DNA of 64,000 nucleotides. Origin: Glutinoglossum americanum. Taxonomy: Eukaryota > Ascomycota > Geoglossomycetes > Geoglossales > Geoglossaceae. This document shows, piece after piece, positions 11,278 to 24,505 of the stretch. Under the pieces are notes generated by a model, which was not told the origin of the DNA, did no database searches, and saw nothing but the letters and a program-made list of their open reading frames with translations. The DNA is taken from contig JAGHQL010000035.1 in NCBI GenBank assembly GCA_020080175.1, positions 1 to 64,000 on the forward strand. Reading direction: 5' to 3'. Position 1 is the first letter of the stretch; each line of letters begins with the position of its first letter. Position numbers and translations under genes: made by a program.

Positions 11278-14200
11278 ATGGCAGAGAATAAGACGAGTAA
11301 TTTAGACCTTGAATCTTTGTCTGCTGCTCTGTCCTCGAGCTCTGTGTCGCGGCGGACATCAGAGCTGCATGCTCTCCGTGAAAAGCTTCAAAATGGAGGT
11401 CTGTTTGATTACTGTACCAACGAAACGTAGCGCCAGCCATGGGTTGATCGTGCTGACAAGATGGTTCTTTCTTTAGAATGCTCCTCGGAATCACTCTCAC
11501 AAATTCTAGATCTCCTTTTCAATACGTATCCTGTCTATAATGACCGTTTATCTCGAAAAGCTGTGGAACTGTGCCTGCGAGCACTCTTCGGCCTCCCGGT
11601 CTCAACAGACTCATTTGCCCCTTTCATCAATCATTTAAAGGCTGAATCACAGAAGGCTGGCATTGCTCCCACCAATGCATTTGTCTTGGTGCGATGGTGC
11701 TCGCTTCTCTTGCAACAATTCAAATCTGGTCCCGAGCTCTGGGAAAAGTGGGGGCTTGATGTACTGGTTGTAAATGCACAATCACTGGAACTCTGTCTAG
11801 CTTCAGGAGCGAGGGAGAGCATAAAGGATTCTGCGCTGGTGGCTACTCGACGCGGGCTTCGCAGCGTTTTTACGACGAAGGCAATTGGAGAAGGGGCTAT
11901 TAAGGCGGTGGTTATTCGGCTCACGGCGAAGAATGTGGTGCCTGTGGCTAGACATACAGTTTTTCTGGGTGCCGTAGCTGGTGTCTGCGCTAGGATACCG
12001 AGGGCGAGGATTGTTCTTGAAGGACTTAAAAGCCATCTCTATAACTTTTATATCCGCGAGGTCATTATGTCGCGGACGTTAGTGCCGCAACATATTGCTG
12101 ACGGACTCCATGACTTCTTCGCAGATTTTACAACGACAGGTGACTTGCAGGCGGAGCTAACTCCACCAGCAGAGAAGGGATTATTGAGAGCGCCTGAGGT
12201 TGTTTTGAATGACCTAATTTCACCCTTGATTAAAGCTCTCCCGGTGGAAATTGAAATGTCGCCAATCCTACTTGGGAATTTGCTAAAGCCACTGCTTGCA
12301 AATATAAAATCAACCAACTCTAGTATACGGAACGGAGCCCTATCGACTTTTGAGACGATCGCGTCTCGGTGCCATAGTGATACACTCCTAGAGCGAGTAG
12401 CTGACGAGATACTAAACCCGCTGAAGACTTCTAAGATCTCAGCCGCAGATCAGAGGGTTTTGCACGCTCAAATGTTGGCGGCCATCCCGGGATCCACTGC
12501 GTTGGCGAGAAAGATACCTACTGGGCTTGCTACTGTCGTAGGAAAAGAACCTAATGAAGTCGCGATAGGGGCAGAATCGAAGGCCCTGGCTAAACACCTT
12601 GGGTATGGTCTCACGAATGGGGTTGAAGTAGAGAAGTCTGTGTTGGATGTATTCATAAAGGGCCTTGCTGATAAAAGGCCATCGATACGCACAGCTTGGG
12701 TGCTACGAGTAGGGGAACTATTTTGGAGCCTTAGTGGTGAAGATCTGGGGAGGAAAGAGGCTATTTCGTTTGCGGAAGGAATGTTTGATAAACTGTTGGA
12801 AGCCTGGGACGAAGTCATCTCCGGCCCTTTGCGATCCGCCCAGAGCGGGCTTGTGACCGCTGGTTACGTGGTAACGTCGATTTGTCTATGCAAACTTAAC
12901 AGCGCCAAAAGCGGCAAGCTGGCTGCAGCTATTAGGAAAGCTGAATTTTCGAAAAAGGCTGTCGTCTTTCAACCCAAGCCATCTTTCTTACTCAATCACC
13001 GGATATACTCTAAGCTCGCCTCGGATGAGGACCATATTTGGGCTATCCGTGCCTTGGCTGCGGTATCCGTGGATCTTACGCAAGAACAGTCTAGCTCAGA
13101 GACAGGAGATGCATGGGCTGTTGCGTTCCTCTTCTTCATTTGTGCAGCTAACGTGAAGCCCCTTGTTAAGAAAGAAGCTATTTCAGCTTTGGCCACAGCC
13201 TACGCACGGAACCCTGCAACGATCGGAAAAACCGTCGTTAATGGAATGTGGCAGTGGTGGAGGCACGTAGAGCTTGGATATAAAGATCATGTGGCACTGG
13301 CAGCGAAGACTGGGAACAACCTCCTCTATCACGCGGTCCGGTCCATATGCCTCCCCCCTGAGGAGGCAGACAGACTCGGTGGAAAAGTTGACGAAAAGAT
13401 CTTGAAAGACCAACTGGTGGGCATGGTTGTATTATGCCGTTCAGAGCTCCTCCCTCGGGTGAGTTGGATCGAGGCCTGCCAGCGTTCTGGGATTGACCCA
13501 GGGGCCCTTGCTCGTGAAGAGGCATCAAAATTACTTTTTAAGATCAATGTTATCTCTCAATTAAGTGGAAGGGTAAGAATTCTTTAGTCTTATTGCTCGA
13601 TCACATTTTACTTCTTCTGACATCGTTCCGAGTATTAGGAGGGCACTAACATTCATCAGTCAGAGATGCTGAAGAGAGCAGCGTGCAACGCTGCGGCTGA
13701 GCTTGCGTTTGTGGCACCAGAAGTCATCACTCCCTTGATAATCGCGCAATTCCAGGCTGACCTCGACCTCGGACGCCTAGCTAAAATTGGCCCTACTGAA
13801 GCTGCTATCTATAGGACACCAGAAGGGACGGCCTTCGTTGACGTCTTAGCCAAAGGAGGTCAACGCCAGATCCCGAACAGAAATGTAAAGGACTATGACA
13901 CTCTGAAATGGGAGGAGGAACTCCGCGCCCAGCTGGCCCAGAAGAAGGGAGAGGAGCGGAAGCTTACTGCAGATGAGCAAGCGAAGGTGAAGGCACAGCT
14001 GGCCAAAGAGTCTTCAATCAGGCAAGAAGTTTCCGATGTTGATTTTAGACTACGTCGCGGTGTGGGTATCATCCGAAGTCTCGCAGAAGGGCCGCCAACA
14101 GAAGCTGAGATGTGGATGGGACCAGCGGTCAGGGCTCTATTAGACATCATCTCTGCAGGTGCTGGGTTGGTACTGGGAAATGTCGCTTCGGCCGCATATC

Positions 14201-17200
14201 TAGCATGTTCGAATCGCGTATCTTCTCGTCTTGGAAACATTAGAGCGTCCGTTGGAGCGGGAACCCTGAGGGCCTTAGGGACTTCCCAACTTCAGCCAGG
14301 GCTTGAAGAAGAGCCCCTTGGCGGTATGAATCCTCATATGAGGCGGGGTGATTTGTTTTTATTTTTTGCTGATTGGTCTGATACAGAGCTTGTAACGAGA
14401 GTTCTATACCGCCTTCGATTCGCTGGGGAACAAAGGCCGTTTGATACCGTATCGCTTGCATATATCCTTCCCTTGATATTCATGGTCCTTAGCCAGGGTG
14501 GCGTGGGAAAGGAGTCATCTGAAGAGACTGATGAGCAGGTCGTTCTGGCACTCGAGTTCCTCTCGTTCCATACGGATTCATGTAAGCATCTATTTATTGC
14601 TATTTCTAATTTTACGGATTATGGGCCTTACTAATTCTCCGGCTTAAGGTGCTGATTCACGTATTCCTCGTGGAGAAATATTAACGATCTTGATCTCTTC
14701 AATGCAAAGATACAACCAGCACTACAAAGTAGTAAAAGATTGCTTGCTTGACCTCTGCAGATGTATTGCATTTAACATCTCTATGGAAGAAATCAACATA
14801 CTGCTCCGAGGCACTATTGTACCGGAAGTTTCTGTTAGAACGTCTGTTCTCCAAGCCATCAATACTGAGCTCGACCTGACTGATCTCGACTTTTCTGAGG
14901 AGCTATGGCTTGCTTGCCACGAAGATGTGGATGAGAACGTTGAATTGGCCCAAGCCATCTGGGAAGATAACGCACTGGAGGCGGAGGAGGACTCTGTGTC
15001 AAAGGTCTTGCCATATTTGGAGAGCAATGACAAGCAGCTACGGAGAGCCGCGTCACGTTCGTTAGCTGAGCTGATTAGAACCTATCCAGGGTCATTTTCG
15101 ATGACGTTGACTGCGCTCGAGGAGACATATAGGGACAAAGCAAAACCCCTAGTTCCCCAATATGACGAATTCGGTATGCTAAAAAAAGCTGACCTCAGAG
15201 ATCCGTGGGAAACAAGGAATGGAATAGCTCTTGTCTTTAAAGAAATGGCTCCTGTCTTTGACGAGACGCACTTAGTTTCTTTCGTAGGCTTTCTCATTGA
15301 AGATGGCCCACTAGGAGACAGCAACTTCAACGTTAGGGATGAAATGCTTGAAGCGGCAACGACAATTATATCTATTCATGGTGGAACCCGGGTGGAAGAG
15401 TTGATGAGCGCATTTGAGCAGAGTCTTGAGACTCCAGACCAGGGTTCAGAATCCCACGATCGGATTAATGAGGCGGTTATTATACTCTATGGTGCCCTTG
15501 CTCGCCACCTTAGGGCTGGAGATGGACGACTTCCAAAGGTCGTACAGGAACTGCTGGCTACACTGAGTACCCCGTCTGAGACAGTCCAGTACGCTGTTGC
15601 TGAATGCCTGCCGCCCCTTGTTCGCACGTCGAAGGAAAATGCATCCGAATTCATCCAGCAGATGCTGGATCAGTTATTCCAGTCTAAGAAATACGCAGCC
15701 CGTCGAGGGGCAGCATACGGATTGGCAGGGATAGTGCGTGGTAAAGGCATCTCCGCACTAAAGGAGTATCGTGTAATGTCGACATTGAAATCCGCGGTGG
15801 AGAACAAGAAGGAAACAAACTACCGGCAAGGGGCTCTCTTCGCTTACGAACTGCTCTCGTTGATTCTGGGACGCATATTTGAGCCTTATGTTATTCAGAT
15901 AGTTCCTCAGCTTTTATCCAGTTTTGGCGATAGCTCCGCCGACGTACGAGCAGCCTGCTTGGATGCCGCCAAGACATGCTTCGCAAGCCTCAGCTCTTAT
16001 GGCGTAAAAAGAATTCTGCCCACTCTCCTCGAGGGCCTTGATGAACAGCAATGGCGGAGCAAAAAGGGAGCGTGTGACTTATTAGGCGCAATGGCATATT
16101 TGGACCCTCACCAATTGGCCCTGAGCTTACCTGAGATCATCCCACCACTAACTAATGTGTTGAATGACAGCCACAAAGAGGTAAGAGCATCGGCAAACCG
16201 TAGCTTACAGCGGTTCGGAGAAGTTATTAGCAACCCAGAAATCAAGGGGCTTGTAGGGATACTGCTCAAGGCGCTCAGCGACCCCACCAAGCACACAGAT
16301 GAGGCGCTGGATTCACTCATTAAAGTCTCGTTCGTGCACTATCTCGATTCTCCTTCATTGGCTCTGGTTGTTCGTATCTTGGAACGAGGGCTTGCGGACC
16401 GTTCTGCCACGAAAAGAAAATCTGCTCAAATCATCGGAAGTTTGGCCCACTTAACGGAGCGAAAAGACCTTATTTCTCATCTACCAATCCTCGTTGCTAG
16501 ACTAAAGCTCGCCGTTGTGGATCCTGTGCCTACGACTCGTGCAACTGCCTCGAAGGCGTTAGGTTCCCTAGTCGAGAAGCTGGGCGAAGAGGCTTTGCCA
16601 GACCTCATCCCTGGCCTCATGTCGACGCTTAAATCAGACACCAGCGCGGGCGATAGGCTAGGTTCGGCGCAGGCTCTCAGTGAGGTTCTCGCAGGGCTAG
16701 GCACAGGCCGCCTTGAGGAGACACTGCCGACAATTCTACAGAACGTCGCTAGCGCCAAACCTACGGTGCGGGAGGGGTTTATGTCGCTTTTCATATTTTT
16801 ACCTGCCTGCTTTGGGAATGGCTTTGCCGCGTACCTTAGCAAGATCATTCCCCCAATCCTATCTGGGCTTGCAGATGACATCGAGTCAATACGGGAGACA
16901 TCACTCAGAGCGGGCAGACTGCTCGTGAAAAATTTTGCGACCCGCGCTATTGACTTGCTTTTGCCCGAGCTTGAACGTGGGCTAGCAGATGATAGCCATC
17001 GTATCCGTCTCAGCTCGGTGGAATTGGTTGGAGATCTTCTATTCAACCTGACCGGCATCAGTGGAAAGACAGAGCAGGATGAGGTCGAAGAAGGAGCTGG
17101 TGCCGCTGGGCAATCGCTACTAGAGGTACTAGGAGAAGAGAAGCGAAACAAGGTCCTCTCTGCGCTCTATATCTGCAGATGTGATACTTCTGGTCTGGTG

Positions 17201-19889
17201 CGCAGTGCCGCTATCAACGTGTGGAAAGCTTTAGTTGCAAGCCCTAGAACCCTTAAGGAGCTCATCCCTACACTGACTCAACTGATAATTCGTCGTTTGG
17301 CGAGTTCTAACATGGAGCAAAAAGTCATTGCTGGTAATGCATTGGGCGAGTTGATTCGGAAAGCGGGAGAGGGTGTTCTATCTACCCTCTTGCCGACATT
17401 GGAAGAGGGCCTGCAAACGTCTACAGACTCCGACGCCAAACAAGGCATTTGCATTGCACTGCGCGAACTCATTTCTTCCGCTTCATCTGAGGCTCTTGAG
17501 GACTACGAGAAAACTCTGATTTCCGTCGTCCGAACCGCTCTAGTTGACCCTGATGAAGACGTTCGAGAAGCGGCTGCAGAGGCTTTCGATTCATTACAGA
17601 GGATCTTTGGCAAGAAAGCAGTTGACCAAGTTCTACCATACCTTCTTAGTCTCCTGCGGGCAGAGGATGAAGCAGATAATGCACTTTCGGCCTTATTAAC
17701 GCTTCTAACAGAGAATACGCGATCAAATATCATTCTACCTAATCTAATACCTACGCTACTTACATCGCCGATTTCCTCATTTAACGCAAGAGCCCTAGGA
17801 AGTCTGTCCCAAGTTGCTGGCTCATCGCTCAATCGGCGGCTACCGGTCATATTGAACACGTTAATGGGAGACATAGTCTCCTGCGAAGATGAGGATCTTT
17901 TAAGCGACCTCAACAGTTCCTTTGATGCTGTGCTGCAATCTGTGGACGAGTATGACGGCTTGAACAGCGCCATGAGTGTGATGCTCGCTCTTGTCAAGCA
18001 CGACGATCATAGGAGACGAGCGTCTGCTGACCAGCACCTCGCAAAGTTCTTTGCCGAAGCGGATATCGATTACTCTCGCTATACCCAAGATCTCATCCGG
18101 GCTCTACTCATATCATTTGATGATCGTGACCCTAAGGTCGTGAGGGCCGCTTGGGCCGCCTTGAGTGAGCTGACGAAAAGCTTACGGAAAGAAGAGATGG
18201 AGTCCTTGGTCTCCTCCACACGTCAAGTTCTGCAAGGAGTTGGCGTTCCCGGATCGAATTTACCTGGATTTGCATTACCGAAGGGTATCAATGCCATTCT
18301 ACCCATATTTCTCCAGGGTTTGATGAACGGTACTGCAGAACAGCGGACGCAATCTGCTCTAGCAATATCAGATATCATTGATAGAACCGGCGGGGATTCG
18401 TTACGGCCATTCGTGACACAGATAACTGGACCTCTTATCAGGGTAGTATCCGAGCGCTCTGTTGATGTAAAGGGTATAATTCAATCCTGAGTTTGCAATG
18501 TTTCTATAGGAGTACAAGGCTAATATGTACAATCAGCTGCAATTCTGTTAACACTGAACAATCTCCTGGAGAAGATCCCAACGTTCCTCAAGCCGTTCTT
18601 ACCTCAGCTTCAGCGAACATTCGCAAAGTCCCTCGCCGATACATCGAGCGAGGTTTTGCGGACCAGGGCGGCAAAAGCTTTGGGTACCCTTATCACTTTG
18701 ACTCCACGGATAGACCCCTTAATTGCAGGTAAGCGTCGAGCAATCCCCTAGCTCGCACGGCTTGCTCACATGGGGCGATAGAGCTTGTCACTGGTTCAAA
18801 GACTGCCGACCCAGGAGTAAAGAGTGCCATGCTCAAAGCTCTTTACGAGGTGGTCAGCAAGGCAGGTGCGAACATGAGCGATACTTCAAGGACCTCCGTA
18901 CTAGGTCTAGTAAACTCCGACATCGATGAAGAGGATTGTAAGCTGGAATCTTTACTTTTATCCCGCTCCTACTAATGAACCTAGATCCAATGGCTATTGC
19001 CAGTGCAAGGTTGCTCGGAGCCCTCTCTAAACACCTTACAGCGGAGAACGCTAGTGGGCTGATCCGGTATGCCCCTACGAAGTGCGTGCAATGGATACAG
19101 CTAATGAGTCCCAGTAACCAAGCTTTAAATACTGACTTCAGTAAAACTTCCGTTCTGAACATGAACGCAATCCTTCTCGAGTCGCCTGATGCATTAGTAC
19201 AACCGCTATTCGCTGAAGAAGCAGCGTCCGTTATTTGTAAAGGGATCAGCCACAAGAACGTGAGTACTAACTTTAGTGTTGTCCACTGCTGAAGAAGCCT
19301 ACTTACTAACTTTTTGCCAATCCACCAGCCGTTCATATCAGACAATTGCGTCTTAGCTGCGGGCAAATATCTCCTCACGGAAATCGGCCCGAGGAGCTTT
19401 GAAACCACAAAGCCGATGTTTGAAGCGCTAGCTTCGGTCATCCAGCCAGGAGCTCCAACAGATACCCGTCGCCTTGCCCTTGTTGTGATCCGCACCGTCA
19501 GCCGCTCGCATATTGAGCTCGTTAAGCCCCATCTCGCCCTCCTTGCACCCAAGATTTTTGCTTCTGTCCGCGACCCCGTCATCCCCGTCAAGCTCTCAGC
19601 AGAAGCAGCATTTCTGGCCCTTTTCTCCGTTGTAGATAATGAGGGTGTAGTGTTTGAAAAATACCTCTCCTCACCCGCCGGCGCAGAGCTGCCTCCGAAC
19701 ACAAAGAGGAGCATGCAAGATTATTTCCGGCGAGTGGCTCTGAAGCTTGGGGTGCAGGCGAGGGAGAGGAGGGAAGCGGAAGGTGGCCAAGGCAGTTTGG
19801 GGCTGGGATCGGATGAAATGGAGGATGAGAGGGAGATTTGGAGTGTTGGGAAGGTGGAACTTGGAGAGGATCAATTTGGGGGGGACTAG
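11278..19889 (+). CDS. GCN1: GCN1, HEAT-repeat activator of the Gcn2 kinase
   Basis: Nine exons encode 2699 aa (yeast Gcn1 has 2672): 11278-11398, 11477-13572, 13660-14581, 14649-18473, 18537-18728, 18782-18937, 18985-19066, 19115-19259 and 19329-19889. The protein is HEAT repeats almost throughout, and the large fourth exon holds the central eEF3-like block. The C-terminal part corresponds to the region that binds the Gcn2 RWD domain. Gcn1 sits on stalled or colliding ribosomes with Gcn20 and passes the uncharged-tRNA signal to Gcn2, which phosphorylates eIF2alpha; this is known for the family. The length and the uninterrupted frame across all junctions point to a full, working gene. The first intron acceptor (11476) was chosen because it is the only one that keeps the frame into the conserved [12 protein letters not shown] segment. 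Confidence 0.96.
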
Positions 19890-20705
19890 GAAAAGGGATA
19901 TTCTAAGAATTTTATGATAAATGAACTTTACTACCCTTAGTCTAAGGCATTCGCCGTTTTGTTTTGCCTAATGCGAAGCCAACGTATCGATAAAATTATT
20001 CGTGTTTGAGCTCCATGGCCCACTGATTGCTTCGATAGGGAAAAACGTGCGAACAGGGAAGAGAGGGAGCATACCTTACAAAAGTAATTTCCTCTACCGT
20101 TTAATACAAATAACCATCCCCGAAGTCAACGCATATGTACAAGTGTCGGCCGATAGCTGGTAACTGGGTTGGCCCGTCCAACCCAGGTAGGTCCCCGTCC
20201 AAGCGCCTAGTTCCTCAGTACCTCGGCCCCTACAAGGCAGATTAAGATAAACATAGAAAAACTTATACTTAATCGAGATGTAGGCTAGACAGAAGGAAGT
20301 AGGAAGACTAAACTGGTCTGCCGAATGAGCCTTTTCGGTTCGAGTCCTTGTATTGTCTCGCTACTGTTTGTCGAGATACCCATCCGGGGATATGCGCACA
20401 AACATACGCCAGGGATTTGGAGGGGGGAATCACTTAGGCTATTAATCCAATCACAGAAGTAACTGGTCTCACTTTTCTGCATACTATTAGGCTTCGTGTA
20501 GATGAGTGAGTTAGCTCGTGTGTTCTACATAGGCTAGGTGGTGGATGCTAGAAAGGCTTTCATTTATATCCTAGCTAAATGCCAGGCCTCTAACTAGTCC
20601 CAACCCCCTATCTGTATCCATCACAAATTGTCCCCCGCAGAAGATGAGGTCCTAGGTACTCCAAATGCTAACGTAGTTCACCCATTTTGGGAGAAGTCCT
20701 AACCC
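19890..20705. other. Convergent 3' intergenic region
   Basis: This is the space between the 3' ends of GCN1 and the MFS transporter. No reading frame of note is present. A GGTTCGAGTCC string near 20337 looks like a tRNA T-loop, but the flanking bases do not pair, so it is not called. I see nothing else. Confidence 0.6.
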
Positions 20706-22179
20706 CTACAACCGTTCTCTAAACTTTAGACCCGTCTTTGCCATTCTTGTCGCAACCAACATCAGGCACCCGCACATGACTGTAGAGCCAGCAAATACCT
20801 GAGCGTAAAGGTAACCACCATTATGTCTCTGAATAAGGGCGCCAGCAATCGGCGGTCCAATTAGACTCGCAAAGCTGATAATTGAAAACACCATTCCCAT
20901 CCTTACCCCCATCTTCCTCAAGTCCGTTGTCAGGGCTGAGAGCGCGACGGGAAATAAGGACATGACTCCAGCTGCGAAGAGGCCGTAGAAGACGGAAAGG
21001 ACGGTAAGCCCAGTGGGGTTACGCACTAGAATCCAGCAGAAGAGCAACACACTCGCAGAACCCGAAACTGGTATCAGGGTATTTAAGGGTCCGAACCAAC
21101 GATCCGCTGCAGAGTTTGGAACCAAACGCCCGACGATTCCCACACCGTTCATAATGAGGAGAAGGTTGATCGAGTCTTTGGTACTGAGTCCGATTGTGCG
21201 CCCAAACGAGCCAACCTATAAATTGTGTCATTGGTAGTACTTCCGTACGGAAAGAGAGTACTCTTACGTAGTAGTAAGCAAAATATAATCCCAAAAAATT
21301 CATGAACATCCCGATAGAAAAGAGGACATAAGGGACTTCTTTGAAAGCTACCCATTCTACTAACGGACCTGCTCTTCTTGGCGGTAACCTGGCCCTTATG
21401 AAAATGCCGGCAATAATTAATGTCCCAGCCACGATGAAGCCCATGATTCTTACGGTCCATGGAAAACCGACCCGAGGGAGGAGCTGCTGTACGAGGGCCG
21501 GGAAAACCAAGCCTCCAGTGGCACTACCTGATGCGACGATCCCAATGGCCAAGCCCCTCTTTTTGGAGAAGTAGGTGGATAGTAAAGCCAGCGTAGGACA
21601 AAACGATAGGCCGTTGGCTACCCCCTGGCACACCCCCTGAGACAAGAACAATTGCCAATAAGTCGTAGCGAAAGACGTTGCGAAGATGCCAACCACTTGC
21701 AATATTGAACCAGCAGCGAAGATATAGTGGAAGTAACCGGCATCCGTCGCTCGGCCTGAGAATGTCCCAATGAAGAAAACAAGGAATATTTGGATGGATC
21801 CAACCCAGGATATATCTGAAGGAGGACGCCTTAGTGCTTCAACATAATACGTTTGGAATACCCCAAAAGAGTTGATTAAACCCCAAGCATTGAACACCAC
21901 GAGGTGCGCCATAGCTACTTGAGTCCAAGCCACCAGGCCTCCGTCCGGTGGTGGTCCTGGATCTACCCATGTTGGCATGTTACTGTTATGAGTAATTGCT
22001 CTTTCCATATCGTCGTCTGGTTCTGCAGACACCACCAGCCTTCCCATCCCATCCAGCACACTCCCCACGCCGACTTTCTCCGGGTCATTTTCTAACTTCT
22101 CTTCGTCTATACGTTGGTCTGTTAAGCTCGATACATCGCTGTCGGTATCGTTAGATGCACGTGCATTCGGAACCGTCAT
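20706..22179 (-). CDS. MFS transporter of the monocarboxylate (MCT/MCH) type
   Basis: Two exons (21268-22179 and 20706-21215; intron 21216-21267, GTAAGA..TATAG) encode 473 aa. A polar N-terminal tail of about 90 residues precedes the signature PDGGLVAWTQV and NAWGLINSFGVFQTYY in the first membrane segment, the usual start of the fungal MCT-like group. About twelve hydrophobic segments follow. A basic loop with FSKKRGLAIGI lies after segment four, and the RRAGPLVEW loop is central. Relatives carry monocarboxylates, riboflavin or other small solutes across the plasma membrane; the substrate is not predictable here. The ATG at 22179 was chosen because the frame upstream lacks another ATG. It is divergent from the RRT8-like gene. 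Confidence 0.9.
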
Positions 22180-22948
22180 GTGGGGCGATAAGAACTGGTT
22201 GTACAAAGATCTATACAAACGAGGTCAATTGCAATGCCCAAACTTCCTGCGGATGCGGTTTGAGACTCACAATTAATCGATGGGCAACAATGCCCTACCC
22301 GTTTCTTAAGTGTGCCGTTTGACAATTCATCTCGTGGCTTCCAGACAGAATGGCTAGTTTTATCCCCCCCCATAGGTAATGCCGTGGATCACGGTCTGAG
22401 AATGACCCGAAAGATGTCTGTTACAAATCAGTTTTAGGAATAACGGGAAAGATTGCCATTTGTGCCACTTGCATCCTATCTTGCCGCTTAGCCGTCCGAA
22501 GGGCGTAATGACATGCTAGACCCACAAGGCGGGATTGACTTGCGTAGACCCGCATCGTGAGCATTCTGAATATGCAATTGAGCGTTTATTAGCTTGGTGT
22601 CGACTCCTAACAGGCTCCCTGTGGCGGTTATTACAGAGTTTCGTGTTGGCAAAGAAAAATGCGAAGAGAGAGCATGGATTCTGATAAGGTAATCGTCAGC
22701 CGCTTCCGTCATTAGAGAACTACAAACCCTTTTCGCGCCAAACGATCAACCGCATTTTCGGGATGCACACTCACAGGGAGTTATTAGAGACTTGAATTAA
22801 ATCCCGAATAACATACATGGGTCGACTAGAATATGCCCTAAGAGGACATCGGCTCTCTATTTTGTGGTGGCATTGCGAATTACCGTTGTAAATTGATAGT
22901 CTCGCCAATCCTACCAGCAACCCTAACCGTATCAACAATACTATCACC
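22180..22948. promoter_or_regulatory. Divergent intergenic region, MFS / RRT8-like
   Basis: These 769 bp lie between two start codons and presumably hold both promoters. I see no recognisable gene and no strong known motif. Confidence 0.5.
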
Positions 22949-23927
22949 ATGGCGCCTGATATTCCTCCTGGCGGTGAGCGCCAGCCTCTGCTCCCCCATT
23001 CACGGGAGCTCATAATAAGTGCCTCCTTTCTCTATCCCCTAAAGGTATACGCCCAACCCATGCAATTAACAGATCTAGCCGCTTACCATATACTCACAGG
23101 GATTTGTTTACTTCTTCTCTCATCCGTTTCTCTACCCCTTACTCCGCGCTCGGCTGGTCCCTGCAATTGTTCTATCAATTGCTGTGCTAGGACTGCTCTT
23201 CGCGTTCACCTACCTCCCGCAAGTCGCCTTCCTCGCACTCTTTCATGGGCCCCTCGCATGGGTAAATGCCGCATTTCTCGTCCTCGGGGAAGGCGCCGCA
23301 ATCATTGCTCTGCTCTTTGAGGCTTTCCTTGTTGATGAAACTCTTGTTGATATTTTTGATGCTGTCCTCATCAACGAAGGTCACCTAGCTCTTGTTCAAC
23401 CGGCACGCGAAATTCATGCTGCTGCTCCAGATCCTGTAAAACAGCTCGGAAAGCCTCTCACCTCTGCGCAATATAGCCCCTTCTCCTTCCGTCAGATTCT
23501 TGAATTCATCATTCTCCTCCCGCTCAACTTAATTCCCGTAGTGGGCACCCCGCTTTTCCTAGTCCTCACTGGTCGACGCGGAGGCCCTCTCCATCACTGG
23601 CGATACTTCAAATTTATTGGATTGCGTCGAAAAGAGAAGTCTAAGTGGATACAAAGAAGAAGGTGGCGGTATACTTGGTATAGCCTTGCCCTATTACCGC
23701 AGTCATCGCTTGAATGCTGGGGCATACTATGTAGGTGCTAATGGGGGTGTAGGTTTGGGACGGTGGCCTTGGTCTTACAGCTCGTACCAGTGCTTTCGAT
23801 GCTGTTTCTAATGACGACCGCTACAGGGGCTGCGATGTGGGCAGCAGATCTTGAGAAGCAACGTCAAAAGGAGCTCGCGGGAGGGCAGCAGCCCGCCGGC
23901 CCTAGCCACTCAGACGATCATGTCTGA
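22949..23927 (+). CDS. RRT8/LDS-like multi-pass membrane protein
   Basis: Three exons (22949-23044, 23100-23677, 23753-23927) encode 282 aa. The N-terminus MAPDIPPGGERQPLLPHS is short and polar. A hydrophobic hairpin region reads YPLLRARLVPAIV, then LLFAFTYLPQVAFLALFHGP. The conserved block LNLIPVVGTPLFLVLTGRR follows, with HHWRYFKFIGL after it. This motif set matches the fungal family of yeast Rrt8, Lds1 and Lds2, which are lipid-droplet or outer-spore-wall proteins needed for the dityrosine layer. The role in a filamentous fungus is inferred only by family. The splice sites are canonical, and the last intron (23678-23752) has a GCTAAT branch site. The C-terminal tail is polar. Confidence 0.82.
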
Positions 23928-24505
23928 CCACGGGCATGACTCTTTGCACTATTGTGGATAGCTTGTTTGACGGTTTAGTTCGTAGAGCAGGGTAATCAAG
24001 TTTGCAGCGATCGTTATATGTCTAGGCATTAGGATAGTAGACTCGAGTGCTCCGATACCAAGCCTGAGTCGAACCGTCAAAATCATAAGGGAATTTACTA
24101 AGCTCCTGAGACTTCCATCATCCGCAGTCTTGCCCATCAGTGATCCGCTGTCTTAGGTGTGCCCTTACAAGTCCAGGCTCAACAACCCGGCTACGGGGAA
24201 CCGAGAAACCCCGAGTGGACTTCTAAATATTATGTCATTTACATGTGCCTCGTACTAAATAACAAACAACATCAACTTGCATTTATATATATGCAGGGAG
24301 AGGATTGTAGTTAGGATGAAACTACTGAAATTTATTATCTCGTATAGACATGTATGTACGTGAGCGGACGAAAGCCGTAGTCTTTTAGTTGAATTCCTTA
24401 GTTATTAAACTATTGGTAAAGCCACCGGCGAATTTACTCCTAGCCGCAAGTGTAAAATAGCGGGGAAGGGGAAAAAAACGATAATCCACCATCTATCCCA
24501 TCTCT
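23928..24505. other. Convergent 3' intergenic region
   Basis: This stretch lies between the stop codons of the RRT8-like gene and the CBM19-like gene. It is AT-rich in the middle and has no supported gene. Confidence 0.6.

Noticed and set aside
20330-20355. T-loop-like GGTTCGAGTCC, possible tRNA
   Set aside because: The flanking bases do not form a T-stem, and no anticodon or acceptor arms can be paired around it.
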